A DNA stretch of 38,811 bases from Ignavibacteria bacterium (GCA_016844745.1 JAERMQ010000035.1:1-38811), one strand, 5' to 3'; shown: positions 17,659 to 27,726, counted from the first letter of the stretch. The notes: generated from the letters alone by a model not told the origin. Program-made: numbers and translations.

Positions 17659-19689
17659 ATGAGCAATAGTTCTATGAATACAGATGATAAAAATAAAGAT
17701 TTCAAGAAATTCTCAAATTTAGGCGATAACAGGAAACCAAACTCAAGCGAACAAAATAAGAATATCAGGAATTTGATGATATGGTTGATTATAGGTACTG
17801 CGCTTATTTCTATTTATTTAATGTTTGCAGGCAGCAACAGGTCTGAATGGCCCGTTACTTATACCGAATACAAGCGTTTCTTAGAGCAAGACTTGATAAA
17901 ATATGCAAAAATAACAAAAAGTCAATTTAATGATTTTGAATTTCATGGTGTATTGAAAGATAAAGTACGTTTAGTTATAGATGGTCAGCAAAGAGAGATT
18001 ACGAACTTTGTTACCAAATTAGGTGTATTGGATTCCAAGGTCGAGTCTGTCTGGGAGTCGAAGGGAATAGCCATTCGATACGAGGAGAGTGAAAGCGGCT
18101 TTTGGAACGCAATTATATCTTTTCTGCCGTGGCTAATGCTAATAGCTCTATACATAATATTTATAAGGCGAATGCAGGTTGGAGGTCCCAAAGGAATATT
18201 TTCGTTTGGTAAATCAAGAGCGAAACTACATTCCAACGGTGAAACAAAAATTACATTCGAAGATGTAGCCGGTGCAGACGAAGCAAAGTATGAATTGCTG
18301 GAAGTTATTGAATTTTTAAGGGATGCAAAACGATTCCAGAAATTAGGCGGGAAAATTCCTAAAGGAGTATTATTACTTGGTCCTCCTGGAACAGGTAAAA
18401 CCCTTCTTGCTCGTGCAGTAGCAGGCGAAGCTAATGTACCATTTTTCTCGATTTCCGGCGCAGATTTTGTTGAAATGTTCGTAGGCGTTGGAGCCAGCCG
18501 CGTACGTGATTTATTCGATAATGCTAAAAAAAATGCTCCATGCCTGATTTTTATCGACGAAATCGATGCCGTTGGACGCCATCGCGGAGCTGGTCTCGGC
18601 GGTGGGCATGATGAACGGGAACAGACTTTGAATCAATTATTAGTTGAAATGGATGGTTTCGAACAAAATAGCGGTGTTATTATCATTGCAGCAACAAACC
18701 GACCTGATGTTCTTGACCCGGCGCTACTTCGCCCCGGAAGATTCGACCGGCAGGTCGTCGTCGACCGCCCTGATGTTAAGGGAAGGGAAGGTATTTTTAA
18801 AGTCCACGTGAAGAATATTCCATTAAGCGAAGATGTTGATTTGGATACTCTTGCAAGGGCAACTCCCGGACTATCGGGTGCGGATATAGCAAACATCGTA
18901 AATGAATCCGCATTATTTGCCGCTCGCAGAAACAGCGACAAAGTTACAATGTTCGATTTCGAAAACGCTAAGGATAAAATCCTTATGGGAATCGAACGAA
19001 AAAGCATGGTCATTTCGGATAAGGAGAAGGAAATGACTGCATACCATGAAATGGGACATGCTTTAGTTGGCAAGTATTTACCCGAAGCTGATCCTGTACA
19101 CAAGGTCACTATTATTCCACGCGGAAGAGCGCTCGGATTAACTTCATATCTTCCTACAGAAGACCTGCATACTTTTTCACAAAAATATATCGAAACAAAA
19201 ATTGTAACTCTAATGGCTGGCAGGTCAGCCGAAATGTTGATTTTCAATAATCTTACAACCGGCGCAGCCAATGATTTGCTTCAGGCAACAAAGTTAGCAC
19301 GCAAAATGGTATGCGAGTGGGGGATGAGCAATAAGCTTGGACCGGTAACGTATTTGACTCATCACGATGAAGTTTTTCTTGGAAGGGAACTTACCCAGCC
19401 GAGAGACCATAGCGAGGACACTGCTAAAATAATCGATGCTGAAGTTAGAAGTATACTTACAGCATCCAATGAAAAAGCCGAGTCAATCCTGAGTGATAAA
19501 ATTGAACTTCTACATAAAACATCCAAGATACTTCTTGAGCGTGAAGTATTAGATGGTGACGAACTTGATTTGCTTATTCTGGGAGAAGACCTGCCTCCAT
19601 TGAATAAGAAAACCATTAGTATTTTAAAAAATTTAAAATTCGATGAAATCAAAGAAAATGAAACAAATACCGAACCATCAATAAATTAA
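17659..19689 (+). CDS. ftsH: ATP-dependent zinc metalloprotease FtsH
   Basis: A 676-residue membrane-anchored AAA+ protease that forms hexamers and degrades misfolded membrane and regulatory proteins. Two membrane segments are at about 37-57 and 152-170, with the small periplasmic domain between them. Walker A GPPGTGKT is at 241-248, Walker B LIFIDE at 296-301, and the second region of homology ([20 protein letters not shown]) begins at 347. Zinc-binding HEMGH is at 463-467, with Asp539 in AANDLLQAT as third ligand. The N-terminal ~35 residues are polar and low-complexity. GGAGGA precedes the ATG. The following secreted-protein gene starts 18 bases after the stop, so the two are probably cotranscribed. 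Confidence 0.97.
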   Translation: MSNSSMNTDDKNKDFKKFSNLGDNRKPNSSEQNKNIRNLMIWLIIGTALISIYLMFAGSNRSEWPVTYTEYKRFLEQDLIKYAKITKSQFNDFEFHGVLKDKVRLVIDGQQREITNFVTKLGVLDSKVESVWESKGIAIRYEESESGFWNAIISFLPWLMLIALYIIFIRRMQVGGPKGIFSFGKSRAKLHSNGETKITFEDVAGADEAKYELLEVIEFLRDAKRFQKLGGKIPKGVLLLGPPGTGKTLLARAVAGEANVPFFSISGADFVEMFVGVGASRVRDLFDNAKKNAPCLIFIDEIDAVGRHRGAGLGGGHDEREQTLNQLLVEMDGFEQNSGVIIIAATNRPDVLDPALLRPGRFDRQVVVDRPDVKGREGIFKVHVKNIPLSEDVDLDTLARATPGLSGADIANIVNESALFAARRNSDKVTMFDFENAKDKILMGIERKSMVISDKEKEMTAYHEMGHALVGKYLPEADPVHKVTIIPRGRALGLTSYLPTEDLHTFSQKYIETKIVTLMAGRSAEMLIFNNLTTGAANDLLQATKLARKMVCEWGMSNKLGPVTYLTHHDEVFLGRELTQPRDHSEDTAKIIDAEVRSILTASNEKAESILSDKIELLHKTSKILLEREVLDGDELDLLILGEDLPPLNKKTISILKNLKFDEIKENETNTEPSIN

Positions 19690-19694
19690 TTTTT

Positions 19695-19701
19695 GGGAGG
19701 G
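19695..19701 (+). promoter_or_regulatory. Shine-Dalgarno deciding the start of the T9SS protein
   Basis: GGGAGGG is followed by a six-base spacer and ATG at 19708. The alternative in-frame TTG at 19693 overlaps this ribosome site and would put five extra residues before the signal peptide, so ATG is preferred. Confidence 0.8.
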
Positions 19702-19707
19702 ATTCCA

Positions 19708-22689
19708 ATGAAAACAAAACTTTACTTCGTTATTTTTTTGTTGCTTTTTATTGTATCAAATATAGTTTCAGCACAAACAGATTATCTGCGAAGACTGCCC
19801 GGGTACTTACTACCCGAAAAAGCCCTTACGGAGAGTGAAATTAGCTATATTCAAAATTTTGCAGCAAACAGCAACAGGAATTTATTTATTTCCAAACCAC
19901 TTCCGAAAGAAGTGTGGCAGCGTCCGCCAGCACCGGAAAGGATTTTAGCTTCTGATGGATTAGAATTAATCAATATATCCAAAGGTTCTGCAGCTCAATC
20001 CGAAACATGGATTGCATTTAATCCGACAAATCCTAATAACATAATAGCTACATCTAATGATTCCCGTTATATGGACCCACAAAACGGGTATTCAATGCCG
20101 GCATTTTATACAACCGATAAAGGACAAACCTGGAAACAATCCAATACTCCAAAGATGCAGAATTATAAGGATGTATATATAAAATTAGGGACAAATCCTA
20201 GGGAAGCAACAATCTTCGACCCTGGTGTTGCATTTGATTCACGCGGCTGGGCTTATTATAGCTATGGATTTACATTAACATCAAGTACGCTCACAACTGA
20301 TAATAATAATGGAGTATTTGTATGCCGTTCGACAAATGGCGGCAAATCCTGGGATGACCCATTTCCTGTTGCTATGGAAACAGCAGGACAGAATCAGCCT
20401 TTCAATGATAGATACTCAATTGTAGCCGACCAGTTTTCCGATTCTCCTTATAAAAACAATGTTTATGTTACATGGACAATTTTCCCTATGGGTCCGGCAG
20501 TCATGGCTTTTTCCCGTTCGGAAGATGATGGACAAACCTGGTCGAATTCAACGAAATTACCCGGCGGTTCGAATGGTTCAAATCAATCACCCATACCAGC
20601 AGTTGGTCCTAATGGTGTGATTTATGTTGTTTGGCGTAGTCAAAACGAAGCAGGCACAGTAGATGCAGTTTTTCAGAAATCTACCGATGCAGGCAAAACA
20701 TGGCTAAATTCCCCGAAAATAATACAAAACGTTGTCGAAATAGGGACTAAAGCAACTGTTGGTAATAGACGCGTATTGAAAGACAAACAAAATATGCGCA
20801 TCTCATCATACCCCATTTTAGCTGTGGATAATTCTCAAGGCAGCCGCAGAGGCTGGATTTATGTCGTGCAAACCGGTAAAGACGATAAAGGGAAAATTTC
20901 TGCTTTGTATTTAACCCGTTCAAAAGATGGGGGAGTTAATTGGGAAAGTAAAATCAGGATAGATAATAATGATTTGAATAACGATGTATTCCTGCCTTCA
21001 ATCGCAGTCGACCCAATATCGGGATTGGTTGCCGTGCTTTATTACAGTTCTCAAAATGATGCTGCAAATAAAGGTGTGGATGCATATCTTGCTCTTTCGT
21101 TTGATGGAATAAATTTCAATAATCTTCGTATAACACCCGAAACATGGTATCTTGACCGAGCCAATGATATATCCCCTCAACCCGGAGAGGCAGGAAATAA
21201 TTACTGGGGCGATTATACTTCAATCATTGCATATAATAGCAAGGTTTATCCATGCTTCTGGATGCCACAGCCATTGACGGGTGATTTCAATTCTTTGGAA
21301 TTATTTACCGCTAATATATCAACATCGCCCAAACCACCGGAGAATATTGGTATCGACAATACAAACCATGATGTAACATCAATAAAATTAAAATGGACAG
21401 ACCCAACTCAAAATGTATTGGGAGGTCCTATCGGCGATTATAAAATTGTAATTATTAGGAATGGGAACCAAATTGCCCAGGTTGATAAAGGTTTGCAGAC
21501 ATATTTGGATAATGGTCTTACATCAGGGCAAAAATATGATTACCAGATTAAAACGAAAACTACGGATGGATTGGAAAGCCAGATTCGTAACTTTTCTGCT
21601 ATTGCAGGAGGAGCAGCAGAACCACTCCCACCTTCAAATGTTGTAGCAAGACCAAGTGAATCCGGTGTGAATTTATACTGGGATAATCCAATTGCTCATA
21701 TAGACTCCTCGTATTGTTCCGATTTATCGGCAATTGAAATTTACAAAAACGATACTTTGTTCCAAACGGTGACAACAAATATTCAGCCCGGTTCGAAAGG
21801 ATTATTAAAATTACAGTTACCACTTAAGAATTTTTATAAAATAAAACTTAAATCTGTGAGTAACAGAAATTCTGTGAATACAAAGAGCATTTTCTCACCG
21901 GAAGTTTTAGCTTATTCAGGCGCTCCATTATCAACATTAAACGAAAACTGGGATGATGCAAATACCAGGATAGCGACATACACGGATGGGAAATGGGCTA
22001 TGACTAATAAAGCATCGAAATCTTCACCGAATAGCATAACTGATTCTCCAACATCAAAGCAAGCTTATGGTGTAAGCTCAATTATTTTAGCACCTGTCAT
22101 TATAAATGCTCCAAATACTACTCTGAGTTTTGATAATATTGCATGTATAAAACCTGATGGAGACTATGCTGCCATATCTGCCTCGAATGATTTCGGAAAT
22201 ACATGGAAGGAGTTATACAGATTTGATAAATTACGTTCAACAAAATTCAACGATTCGGCTCAAAACTCAAGTTGGGATGACCTTCACGTTACATTACTAA
22301 AATTCAATGGCGACACTGTTTATGTCAAGTTTACGGTGAGCGCTAACGTAACAAGTAATTTGGATGGATGGTATATTGACAATATTGTTCTCGATGATAA
22401 TCCTAATGAAGTAAAGGAAGGAACTCCGGTCATCATGTATCCGAAGATTTTCCCAAACCCATCAGCAAACCTGGCAAATCTGAAATTTGTTTTGTCTGTA
22501 CCGTCGAAATTGATGATTGAATTATACGATGCTATGGGTAACTCTGTTTATAAAATTGCTGAAACTGAGAGTTACGCAGGAGAATTGGATTTCCCGATTG
22601 ATTTGACTAACGTTTCATCCGGGATTTACTATATTAGAATATCAGATGATAGTGGTACACGGACAGTTCCAATAGTTGTGGAGAAATAA
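19708..22689 (+). CDS. Secreted Asp-box (sialidase-fold) protein with T9SS sorting domain
   Basis: A 993-residue exported protein of unknown substrate. The signal peptide is residues 1 to about 23 (KTKLYFVIFLLLFIVS, then SAQ). The first ~520 residues carry at least five Asp-box motifs of the form S/T-x-D-x-G-x-T-W (TTDKGQTW, STNGGKSW, SEDDGQTW, STDAGKTW, SKDGGVNW), typical of six-bladed beta-propeller sialidases and BNR proteins. Fibronectin III-like segments follow. The end (about 915-993) is a type A T9SS C-terminal domain: FPNPS, YDAMGNSVYK, SSGIYYIRI and a final VEK. No catalytic sialidase Arg triad was verified, so enzymatic activity is uncertain; it may be an adhesin or binding protein. 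It follows ftsH by 18 bases. Confidence 0.88.
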   Translation: MKTKLYFVIFLLLFIVSNIVSAQTDYLRRLPGYLLPEKALTESEISYIQNFAANSNRNLFISKPLPKEVWQRPPAPERILASDGLELINISKGSAAQSETWIAFNPTNPNNIIATSNDSRYMDPQNGYSMPAFYTTDKGQTWKQSNTPKMQNYKDVYIKLGTNPREATIFDPGVAFDSRGWAYYSYGFTLTSSTLTTDNNNGVFVCRSTNGGKSWDDPFPVAMETAGQNQPFNDRYSIVADQFSDSPYKNNVYVTWTIFPMGPAVMAFSRSEDDGQTWSNSTKLPGGSNGSNQSPIPAVGPNGVIYVVWRSQNEAGTVDAVFQKSTDAGKTWLNSPKIIQNVVEIGTKATVGNRRVLKDKQNMRISSYPILAVDNSQGSRRGWIYVVQTGKDDKGKISALYLTRSKDGGVNWESKIRIDNNDLNNDVFLPSIAVDPISGLVAVLYYSSQNDAANKGVDAYLALSFDGINFNNLRITPETWYLDRANDISPQPGEAGNNYWGDYTSIIAYNSKVYPCFWMPQPLTGDFNSLELFTANISTSPKPPENIGIDNTNHDVTSIKLKWTDPTQNVLGGPIGDYKIVIIRNGNQIAQVDKGLQTYLDNGLTSGQKYDYQIKTKTTDGLESQIRNFSAIAGGAAEPLPPSNVVARPSESGVNLYWDNPIAHIDSSYCSDLSAIEIYKNDTLFQTVTTNIQPGSKGLLKLQLPLKNFYKIKLKSVSNRNSVNTKSIFSPEVLAYSGAPLSTLNENWDDANTRIATYTDGKWAMTNKASKSSPNSITDSPTSKQAYGVSSIILAPVIINAPNTTLSFDNIACIKPDGDYAAISASNDFGNTWKELYRFDKLRSTKFNDSAQNSSWDDLHVTLLKFNGDTVYVKFTVSANVTSNLDGWYIDNIVLDDNPNEVKEGTPVIMYPKIFPNPSANLANLKFVLSVPSKLMIELYDAMGNSVYKIAETESYAGELDFPIDLTNVSSGIYYIRISDDSGTRTVPIVVEK

Positions 22690-22715
22690 TTAGTATGTTG
22701 CTTAACTTTTTAATC

Positions 22716-22753
22716 ATGGCTGGCAGACTTTGGTGTTTGCCAGCCATAATTTT
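22716..22753 (+). terminator. Hairpin terminator after the T9SS gene
   Basis: ATGGCTGGCA at 22716-22725 pairs perfectly with TGCCAGCCAT at 22738-22747 across a 12-base loop, followed by aatttt. The T-run is short, so termination may be moderate. It lies 27 bases after the stop. Confidence 0.75.
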
Positions 22754-23204
22754 AAAATACAAAGATTGTTGATATACATTAGAAATAACATAGAGTTAAT
22801 AAAAAATAGTCCAATGAACAGCAAAATGTCAATTCAAAATGCGAGATTATGATGTAAGAATAAAAACAAAGAAATTGTCTTTCTAAACTTCAAAATAATG
22901 GAATTAATAAAAATAAAAGATTACAGAATTTTCTACCCTTTATTTTAAATAACTTATAGAATCAAAAATATATGCAACAATTAACAATTAGAGAAATCCC
23001 CCCTACCCCCCTTTTTCAAAGGGGGATAAGAAAAATATTCCTTAATCCCCCTTTGAAAAAGGGAGGTAGGGGGGATTTCTCTTGAATTTGTCCATTTTTA
23101 TTTTTATTATGCACTGTATTTTGGGGTTCAGGATGACATTCTTCTTGACTTTTATAAAGATAATATCGCAGTAATGACAATTATAATTTAGGAAATGAAA
23201 ATTT
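22754..23204. other. Non-coding spacer before alaS, holding repeats
   Basis: No gene is visible. The spacer contains the C-rich inverted repeat at 22990-23082 and a half-arm of the GTCATTCTGAAC family at 23125-23146 (ggttcaggatgacattcttc). The rest is AT-rich without a recognisable T-box or other riboswitch, although alaS follows; I looked for a tRNA-like specifier stem and saw none. Confidence 0.5.
22990..23082. repeat. C-rich/G-rich inverted repeat
   Basis: Arms 22990-23030 and 23041-23082 are near-perfect reverse complements. Left: agagaaatccccc, ctacccccc, tttttcaaaggggg. Right: cccctttgaaaaaggg, aggtagggggg, atttctct. A related copy forms the core of the palindrome at 38690-38745. Each arm also folds on itself through ccccctttttcaaaggggg. 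It has the look of a mobile non-autonomous element. Confidence 0.85.
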
Positions 23205-25754
23205 ATGACATCAAAGGAAATACGACAATCTTTTTTTGATTTTTTTGAAAACAAATTGCACAAAATTGTACCAAGTGCACCTGTTATTCCACATGGTGAC
23301 CCAACACTACTATTCACTAACGCCGGAATGAATCAATTCAAGGATGTATTCCTGGGAAGCGGCAATCGTGAATACAAACGCGCTGCCGATACGCAGAAAT
23401 GTATCCGGGTAAGCGGCAAGCACAATGATTTGGAAGAAGTCGGGCGGGATACATATCATCATACTTTTTTCGAGATGTTGGGCAATTGGAGTTTTGGTGA
23501 TTATTATAAGAATGAAGCTATAGAATGGGCATGGGAACTACTTACTGATTTGTGGAAACTCCCGAAAGAAAGACTTCATGCAACCGTTTACAGAACCGAC
23601 GATGAAGCTTATGAAATATGGAAAAAATATTTACCTGCCGATAGAATACACCGTTTCGATGAAAAGGATAATTTCTGGGAAATGGGTGAGACAGGTCCTT
23701 GCGGTCCATGCAGCGAAATACATTACGACAGAACTCCCGACTTGAGCGGAGGAAAATATGTCAATGCAGGTGTTCCTGAGGTAATTGAAATATGGAATCT
23801 CGTATTCATACAATTCAACAGAAAAGTTGATGGTACATTGGAAAATCTTACCTCAAAACACGTGGATACTGGTATGGGATTTGAGAGGATTTGTGCGGTT
23901 ATTCAGGGAAAAAATTCCAATTATGACACAGATGTATTCATGCCAATAATTAGGGAAATAGAACGTTTGAGCGGCATCGGCTACAATGGTGAACTTATTG
24001 ATAATAACGGTATTGCTATGAGAGTAATTGCAGACCATGTCCGTACTTTATCATTTGCTATTGCTGATGGAGCAATGCCCGGAAATGAAGGCAGGGGATA
24101 TGTATTGAGAAGATTATTAAGACGCGCTTCCCGTTATGCGAGGAACCTGAATTTCAGCGAGCCGGTACTCTACAAACTTGTCGGAATACTTGTTGAAAAT
24201 ATGGGTGAAATATTTCCTGAAATTATACAACAAAGACAATTTATCGAGCGAATTATCAAAGCTGAGGAAGAGAATTTCCTGCAAACCCTCGACCGTGGAT
24301 TGGATAGATTCGATGAAATAATCACCAGGATAAAAACTTCGGGAGAAACCATAATCCCAGGTTCGGATGCTTTCCTGCTTTTTGATTCTTTTGGATTTCC
24401 ACTTGATTTAACTGAGGTAATTGCCCGCGAGAATAATTTTTCAGTTGACAGCAACGGATTTAATTCCTGCATGGATGAGCAGCGCCGGCGTTCCAGGGAT
24501 GCACGAAAAGTGAAATTTCAGCAAGTTGATTCGGTTTTGCATAAGGAGGAATCCGAATTCATTGGATACTCTGAAAGTGTTAGCGAAGGTAAAGTATTAT
24601 CTGCATCGGAAAACAGGCTCATTCTGGACAGAACTCCTTTCTATACCGAAAGCGGGGGACAGGTCAGCGATACAGGTGAAATAATTTTAGCAGGAGAAAA
24701 ATACTTTGTCAGCGATATGCAAAAATCCGGAAATGCTATTATTCATATTCTTGACCGTGAGGTAGAGCCGCTCATAGGAGAAATAGCCCTTGCAAAAGTT
24801 GATTTGCAAAAAAGAAAACACATTATGCGGAATCATTCCGTTACTCACTTACTGCATGAAGCTCTGAGAACTATTCTTGGAAGCCATGTGCAACAGGCTG
24901 GTTCACTTGTTTCGCCGGATTATTTACGATTTGATTTCAATCATTTCGAAAAAGTTCCAAAGGAAGCTATTACAGAAATCGAGGTTCTGGTTAATTCTAA
25001 GATTTTGGATGCAATACCTGTTGAAACAATGGTTCTTAAGCTTGAAGAAGCGAGGAAAAATCCGAAAATCAAAATGTTCTTCGGAGATAAATACGGCGAT
25101 ACAGTGCGGTTAGTTGTTATGGATAATAAATATTCGATGGAACTTTGCGGTGGAACTCACGTTAAAAATACAAGTGAAATTGGTGCATTCAAGATCACAG
25201 CAGAATCTTCCATTGCAGCGGGAGTGCGTAGAATAGAAGCAGTATCAGGTGCAGGAGTACAGAAATACTTAAATGAATTAATAGCAAAAGTTGATGAGAA
25301 GCAGCAAAATAACGTTGAATTATCTGAAAAAATTAAATCATTAGAGAAGAAACTCGAACAATTTAAAATTGAAGAATTCAAACAGGCAGCAAATGTATGG
25401 ATTGATACTGCTTATAAAATAGATTCTATCAGGATAATCACAAGGCAAATTGAAGTAAACGATTTGGATGTGTTGAGAAGTATTGCGGAAAATCTGCGTA
25501 ACTCGCTCGGTAAGCAAGGCGTAGCACTGCTTACAGCAGTGATGAATGACAAAATTCAACTTGTATGCACTGTGACTGACGACCTAATGAAAACAATTCC
25601 AGCCGGGCAACTTGCATCTGCTGCTGCTGCTGCTATCGGCGGGAGTGGTGGAGGGCGTCCTCATCTGGCAACTGCCGGTGGGAAGGATTTATCCCTTCTT
25701 CCTGAACTTCTTAAGAATTTTCCCGATATTGTTAAAGAGAAGTTAGGGAAGTAG
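23205..25754 (+). CDS. alaS: Alanine-tRNA ligase
   Basis: An 849-residue cytoplasmic class II synthetase that charges tRNA-Ala. The catalytic core starts at once (FFDFFENKLHKIVPSAPVIP), with HHTFFEMLGNWSFGDY at 85-100. The editing domain has zinc ligands His544 and His548 (HSVTH), Cys648 and His652 (CGGTH). A coiled coil (about 690-720) leads to the C-terminal oligomerisation domain with GGSGGGRPHLATAGG near the end. The length is slightly below the E. coli enzyme (876). The TAG stop codon is also the first three bases of an 8-bp repeat array, so the native 3' end may have been trimmed or replaced by that insertion. Confidence 0.97.
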   Translation: MTSKEIRQSFFDFFENKLHKIVPSAPVIPHGDPTLLFTNAGMNQFKDVFLGSGNREYKRAADTQKCIRVSGKHNDLEEVGRDTYHHTFFEMLGNWSFGDYYKNEAIEWAWELLTDLWKLPKERLHATVYRTDDEAYEIWKKYLPADRIHRFDEKDNFWEMGETGPCGPCSEIHYDRTPDLSGGKYVNAGVPEVIEIWNLVFIQFNRKVDGTLENLTSKHVDTGMGFERICAVIQGKNSNYDTDVFMPIIREIERLSGIGYNGELIDNNGIAMRVIADHVRTLSFAIADGAMPGNEGRGYVLRRLLRRASRYARNLNFSEPVLYKLVGILVENMGEIFPEIIQQRQFIERIIKAEEENFLQTLDRGLDRFDEIITRIKTSGETIIPGSDAFLLFDSFGFPLDLTEVIARENNFSVDSNGFNSCMDEQRRRSRDARKVKFQQVDSVLHKEESEFIGYSESVSEGKVLSASENRLILDRTPFYTESGGQVSDTGEIILAGEKYFVSDMQKSGNAIIHILDREVEPLIGEIALAKVDLQKRKHIMRNHSVTHLLHEALRTILGSHVQQAGSLVSPDYLRFDFNHFEKVPKEAITEIEVLVNSKILDAIPVETMVLKLEEARKNPKIKMFFGDKYGDTVRLVVMDNKYSMELCGGTHVKNTSEIGAFKITAESSIAAGVRRIEAVSGAGVQKYLNELIAKVDEKQQNNVELSEKIKSLEKKLEQFKIEEFKQAANVWIDTAYKIDSIRIITRQIEVNDLDVLRSIAENLRNSLGKQGVALLTAVMNDKIQLVCTVTDDLMKTIPAGQLASAAAAAIGGSGGGRPHLATAGGKDLSLLPELLKNFPDIVKEKLGK

Positions 25755-25870
25755 GCTATTAGGCTTTTAGGCTTTTAGGCTTTTAGGTTGTAGGCTGTAG
25801 TTTATTAGGCTTTAGGTATTTAGAAAGAATTTCATTCTTAAAAAAACCTAAAAGCCTAAAAGCCTAAAAA
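25752..25870. repeat. Empty 8-bp-array element (inverted TAGGCTTT/CCTAAAAG arms)
   Basis: The left array has TAGGCTAT, three TAGGCTTT and TAGGTTGT from 25752 to 25791. The right array has three CCTAAAAG-type units at 25847-25870. 25768-25789 and 25845-25866 are a perfect 22-bp inverted repeat. The ~50-base centre holds a small hairpin (AAGAAT, TTC, ATTCTT at 25825-25839) and no gene. The arrays match in unit and orientation those flanking the four-helix-bundle gene at 10130-10738. The element starts on the alaS stop codon. Confidence 0.88.
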
Positions 25871-25951
25871 CTGGTTTGAAATTTGATAATAAAAATATGA
25901 ACTTATTTAAAGAAGAAATTGAATAAAAGAGAAGAAAAAATATTAACAAAA

Positions 25952-26656
25952 ATGGAACTTTTCCCTGGAACTGAAAGAAAATCCAAGGTGAAGATTGCTC
26001 CATCACTGCTTGCAGCCAACTTTGCTAACTTAGAAAGCGATATTAGACAATGTGTTGAAGGTGGTGCTGACATCCTGCATCTTGATATTATGGACGGACA
26101 TTTCGTTCCGAATTTGACAATAGGACCTCCCGTAGTTAAAGCAATCAGGTCATTGACAACATTGCCTTTTTCATGTCATTTGATGATTTCCGACCCTTAT
26201 AACTATATAAGAGAGTTCGCCGAAGCCGGCGCCAACTATATATCTGTCCATGTTGAAGGGCATCACCATTTGCACAGGACATTGGCTCTAATCCGCAGTT
26301 TTGGAATAAAACCGGGAATTGCTCTCAATCCCGGTACTCCACTTGATTTTGCATTCGAAGCAGCCGAATATTGTGATTATATCCTTTTAATGAGTGTTGA
26401 CCCGGGATTTGGGGGACAAAAATTTATTCCTACATTCCTCCGACGATGCGAAATGCTGCGGATTTTCTTAGAGAAGCAAGGATACGACCATATTGAGATT
26501 GAAGTTGATGGCGGAGTGAAGCATGAAAATATTGCCAGGATTGCCCGCACAGGCGCATCGATATTGGTATGCGGCTCTGCGGTATTTAACGGTGATATTG
26601 TTGAAAACATCAAAGATTTGCGCCACAGCGTTGAAGGAATCAGCTTTAAGAAGTAA
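25952..26656 (+). CDS. rpe: Ribulose-phosphate 3-epimerase
   Basis: A 234-residue cytoplasmic TIM-barrel enzyme that interconverts ribulose-5-phosphate and xylulose-5-phosphate in the pentose phosphate pathway. IAPSLLAANF opens the barrel. HLDIMDGHFVPN holds the metal-binding His and catalytic Asp; CHLMISDP supplies the next His; VDPGFGGQKFIP is the phosphate-loop signature; and EVDGGV holds the second catalytic Asp. I prefer ATG at 25952: it lies 15 residues before the conserved barrel start. An in-frame TTG at 25919 preceded by aaagaag is possible and would add 11 residues. The stop overlaps the rlmN start by one base (TAATG), so the two genes are translationally coupled. Confidence 0.93.
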   Translation: MELFPGTERKSKVKIAPSLLAANFANLESDIRQCVEGGADILHLDIMDGHFVPNLTIGPPVVKAIRSLTTLPFSCHLMISDPYNYIREFAEAGANYISVHVEGHHHLHRTLALIRSFGIKPGIALNPGTPLDFAFEAAEYCDYILLMSVDPGFGGQKFIPTFLRRCEMLRIFLEKQGYDHIEIEVDGGVKHENIARIARTGASILVCGSAVFNGDIVENIKDLRHSVEGISFKK

Positions 26657-27723
26657 TGAAAAAATTAATAAAAAATTTTTCTTTGGAGGAACTGAGAAAT
26701 TATTTCTTGGAAATCGGAGAAAAGCCCTATCGTGCTGACCAGATATTCAATGATATTTTCCTGAATAAGAAAAGTAGTTTCAGCGAGTTAACCAATATTC
26801 CAAAAGCGCTTGCAGACAGATTAGCTCAGGATTTCGAAATCGACTCAATTGAATCTGCAAAAGATAAAAAATCCATGGATGGCGCTGTAAAATTCCTTTT
26901 CGAATTGAAAAAAGGCGGAGCCATCGAAACCGTAGTAATGCCTTCAACAACGAAAGAAGGATTTACCATTTGTGTTTCATCACAATCCGGCTGCGCCTTT
27001 GGATGTGCTTTTTGTGCGACCGGTACTCTGGGATTTCTCAGGCATCTGGAACCATCTGAGATAATCGACCAAATCATATTTGCCGAACGTTTCACTCAAA
27101 CAAAAGTTTCAAACATAGTATTCATGGGGATGGGCGAGCCTCTTCATAACTTCGAAAATGTTTTTAAGGCGATTAATATAATTACCGGCAAAAAGACGAA
27201 ATTATTGAGTGAAAAAAGAATAACACTTTCAACAATTGGGATACCCGAAAAAATTATAAAGTTATCACAAATCGAACATCCTCCAAAACTTGCGATTTCT
27301 CTCCATGCCACTACAGATGCCGCTCGTGCTGAAATAATTCCTGTAGCAAAAAAATATAAAATAAAAGAAGTAATGGATTCGGCTGAGCAGTATTATCGCA
27401 CAACCGGGATGCCTGTTACGTTCGAATATATTTTATTTTCAGGATTGAATGATACAGAATTGGATGTTCGCCGATTATCAAAATTTACTAAACGATTCCC
27501 TTCGAAAGTGAATCTTATTCCTTTTAATGATGTTTCCTTTGTTCATAAAGATGAGAAGAGTCGGAGATTGAAGCCTTGCACTAAAGCGGAAATGGAGCAG
27601 TTTTCAAATAATCTTCGTAATGCAGGAGTAGTAGCCATAGTCCGCAAAACAATGGGCTCCGATTCTTATGCAGCTTGTGGTCAATTAGCCTTTGATGGAC
27701 TAAAGCAAGATTCTTTACGTTGA
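26656..27723 (+). CDS. rlmN: 23S rRNA/tRNA adenine-C2 methyltransferase RlmN
   Basis: A 355-residue radical SAM enzyme that methylates C2 of A2503 in 23S rRNA and A37 in some tRNAs. The iron-sulfur motif CxxxCxxC is Cys113, Cys117 and Cys120 (GCAFGCAFCATGTLG). The methyl-carrying cysteine is Cys341 in AACGQL near the C-terminus. VFMGMGEPLHN and RITLSTIGIPEKI are RlmN hallmarks, and the PYRADQIFNDIF N-terminal segment separates it from Cfr. It overlaps the rpe stop by one base. Convergent with the DUF2442 gene. Confidence 0.96.
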   Translation: MKKLIKNFSLEELRNYFLEIGEKPYRADQIFNDIFLNKKSSFSELTNIPKALADRLAQDFEIDSIESAKDKKSMDGAVKFLFELKKGGAIETVVMPSTTKEGFTICVSSQSGCAFGCAFCATGTLGFLRHLEPSEIIDQIIFAERFTQTKVSNIVFMGMGEPLHNFENVFKAINIITGKKTKLLSEKRITLSTIGIPEKIIKLSQIEHPPKLAISLHATTDAARAEIIPVAKKYKIKEVMDSAEQYYRTTGMPVTFEYILFSGLNDTELDVRRLSKFTKRFPSKVNLIPFNDVSFVHKDEKSRRLKPCTKAEMEQFSNNLRNAGVVAIVRKTMGSDSYAACGQLAFDGLKQDSLR

Positions 27724-27726
27724 AGT

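Noticed and set aside
18633..19271. 212-residue open frame on the minus strand within ftsH
   Set aside because: It lies wholly opposite a conserved FtsH AAA and protease region, is serine/leucine-rich without family motifs, and has no ribosome site.
19693..19707. TTG start for the secreted T9SS protein
   Set aside because: It overlaps the GGGAGGG ribosome site; ATG at 19708 has correct spacing and opens the signal peptide.
23083..23204. T-box or other riboswitch before alaS
   Set aside because: No specifier loop, antiterminator or T-box-like conserved word could be found; only repeat remnants are present.
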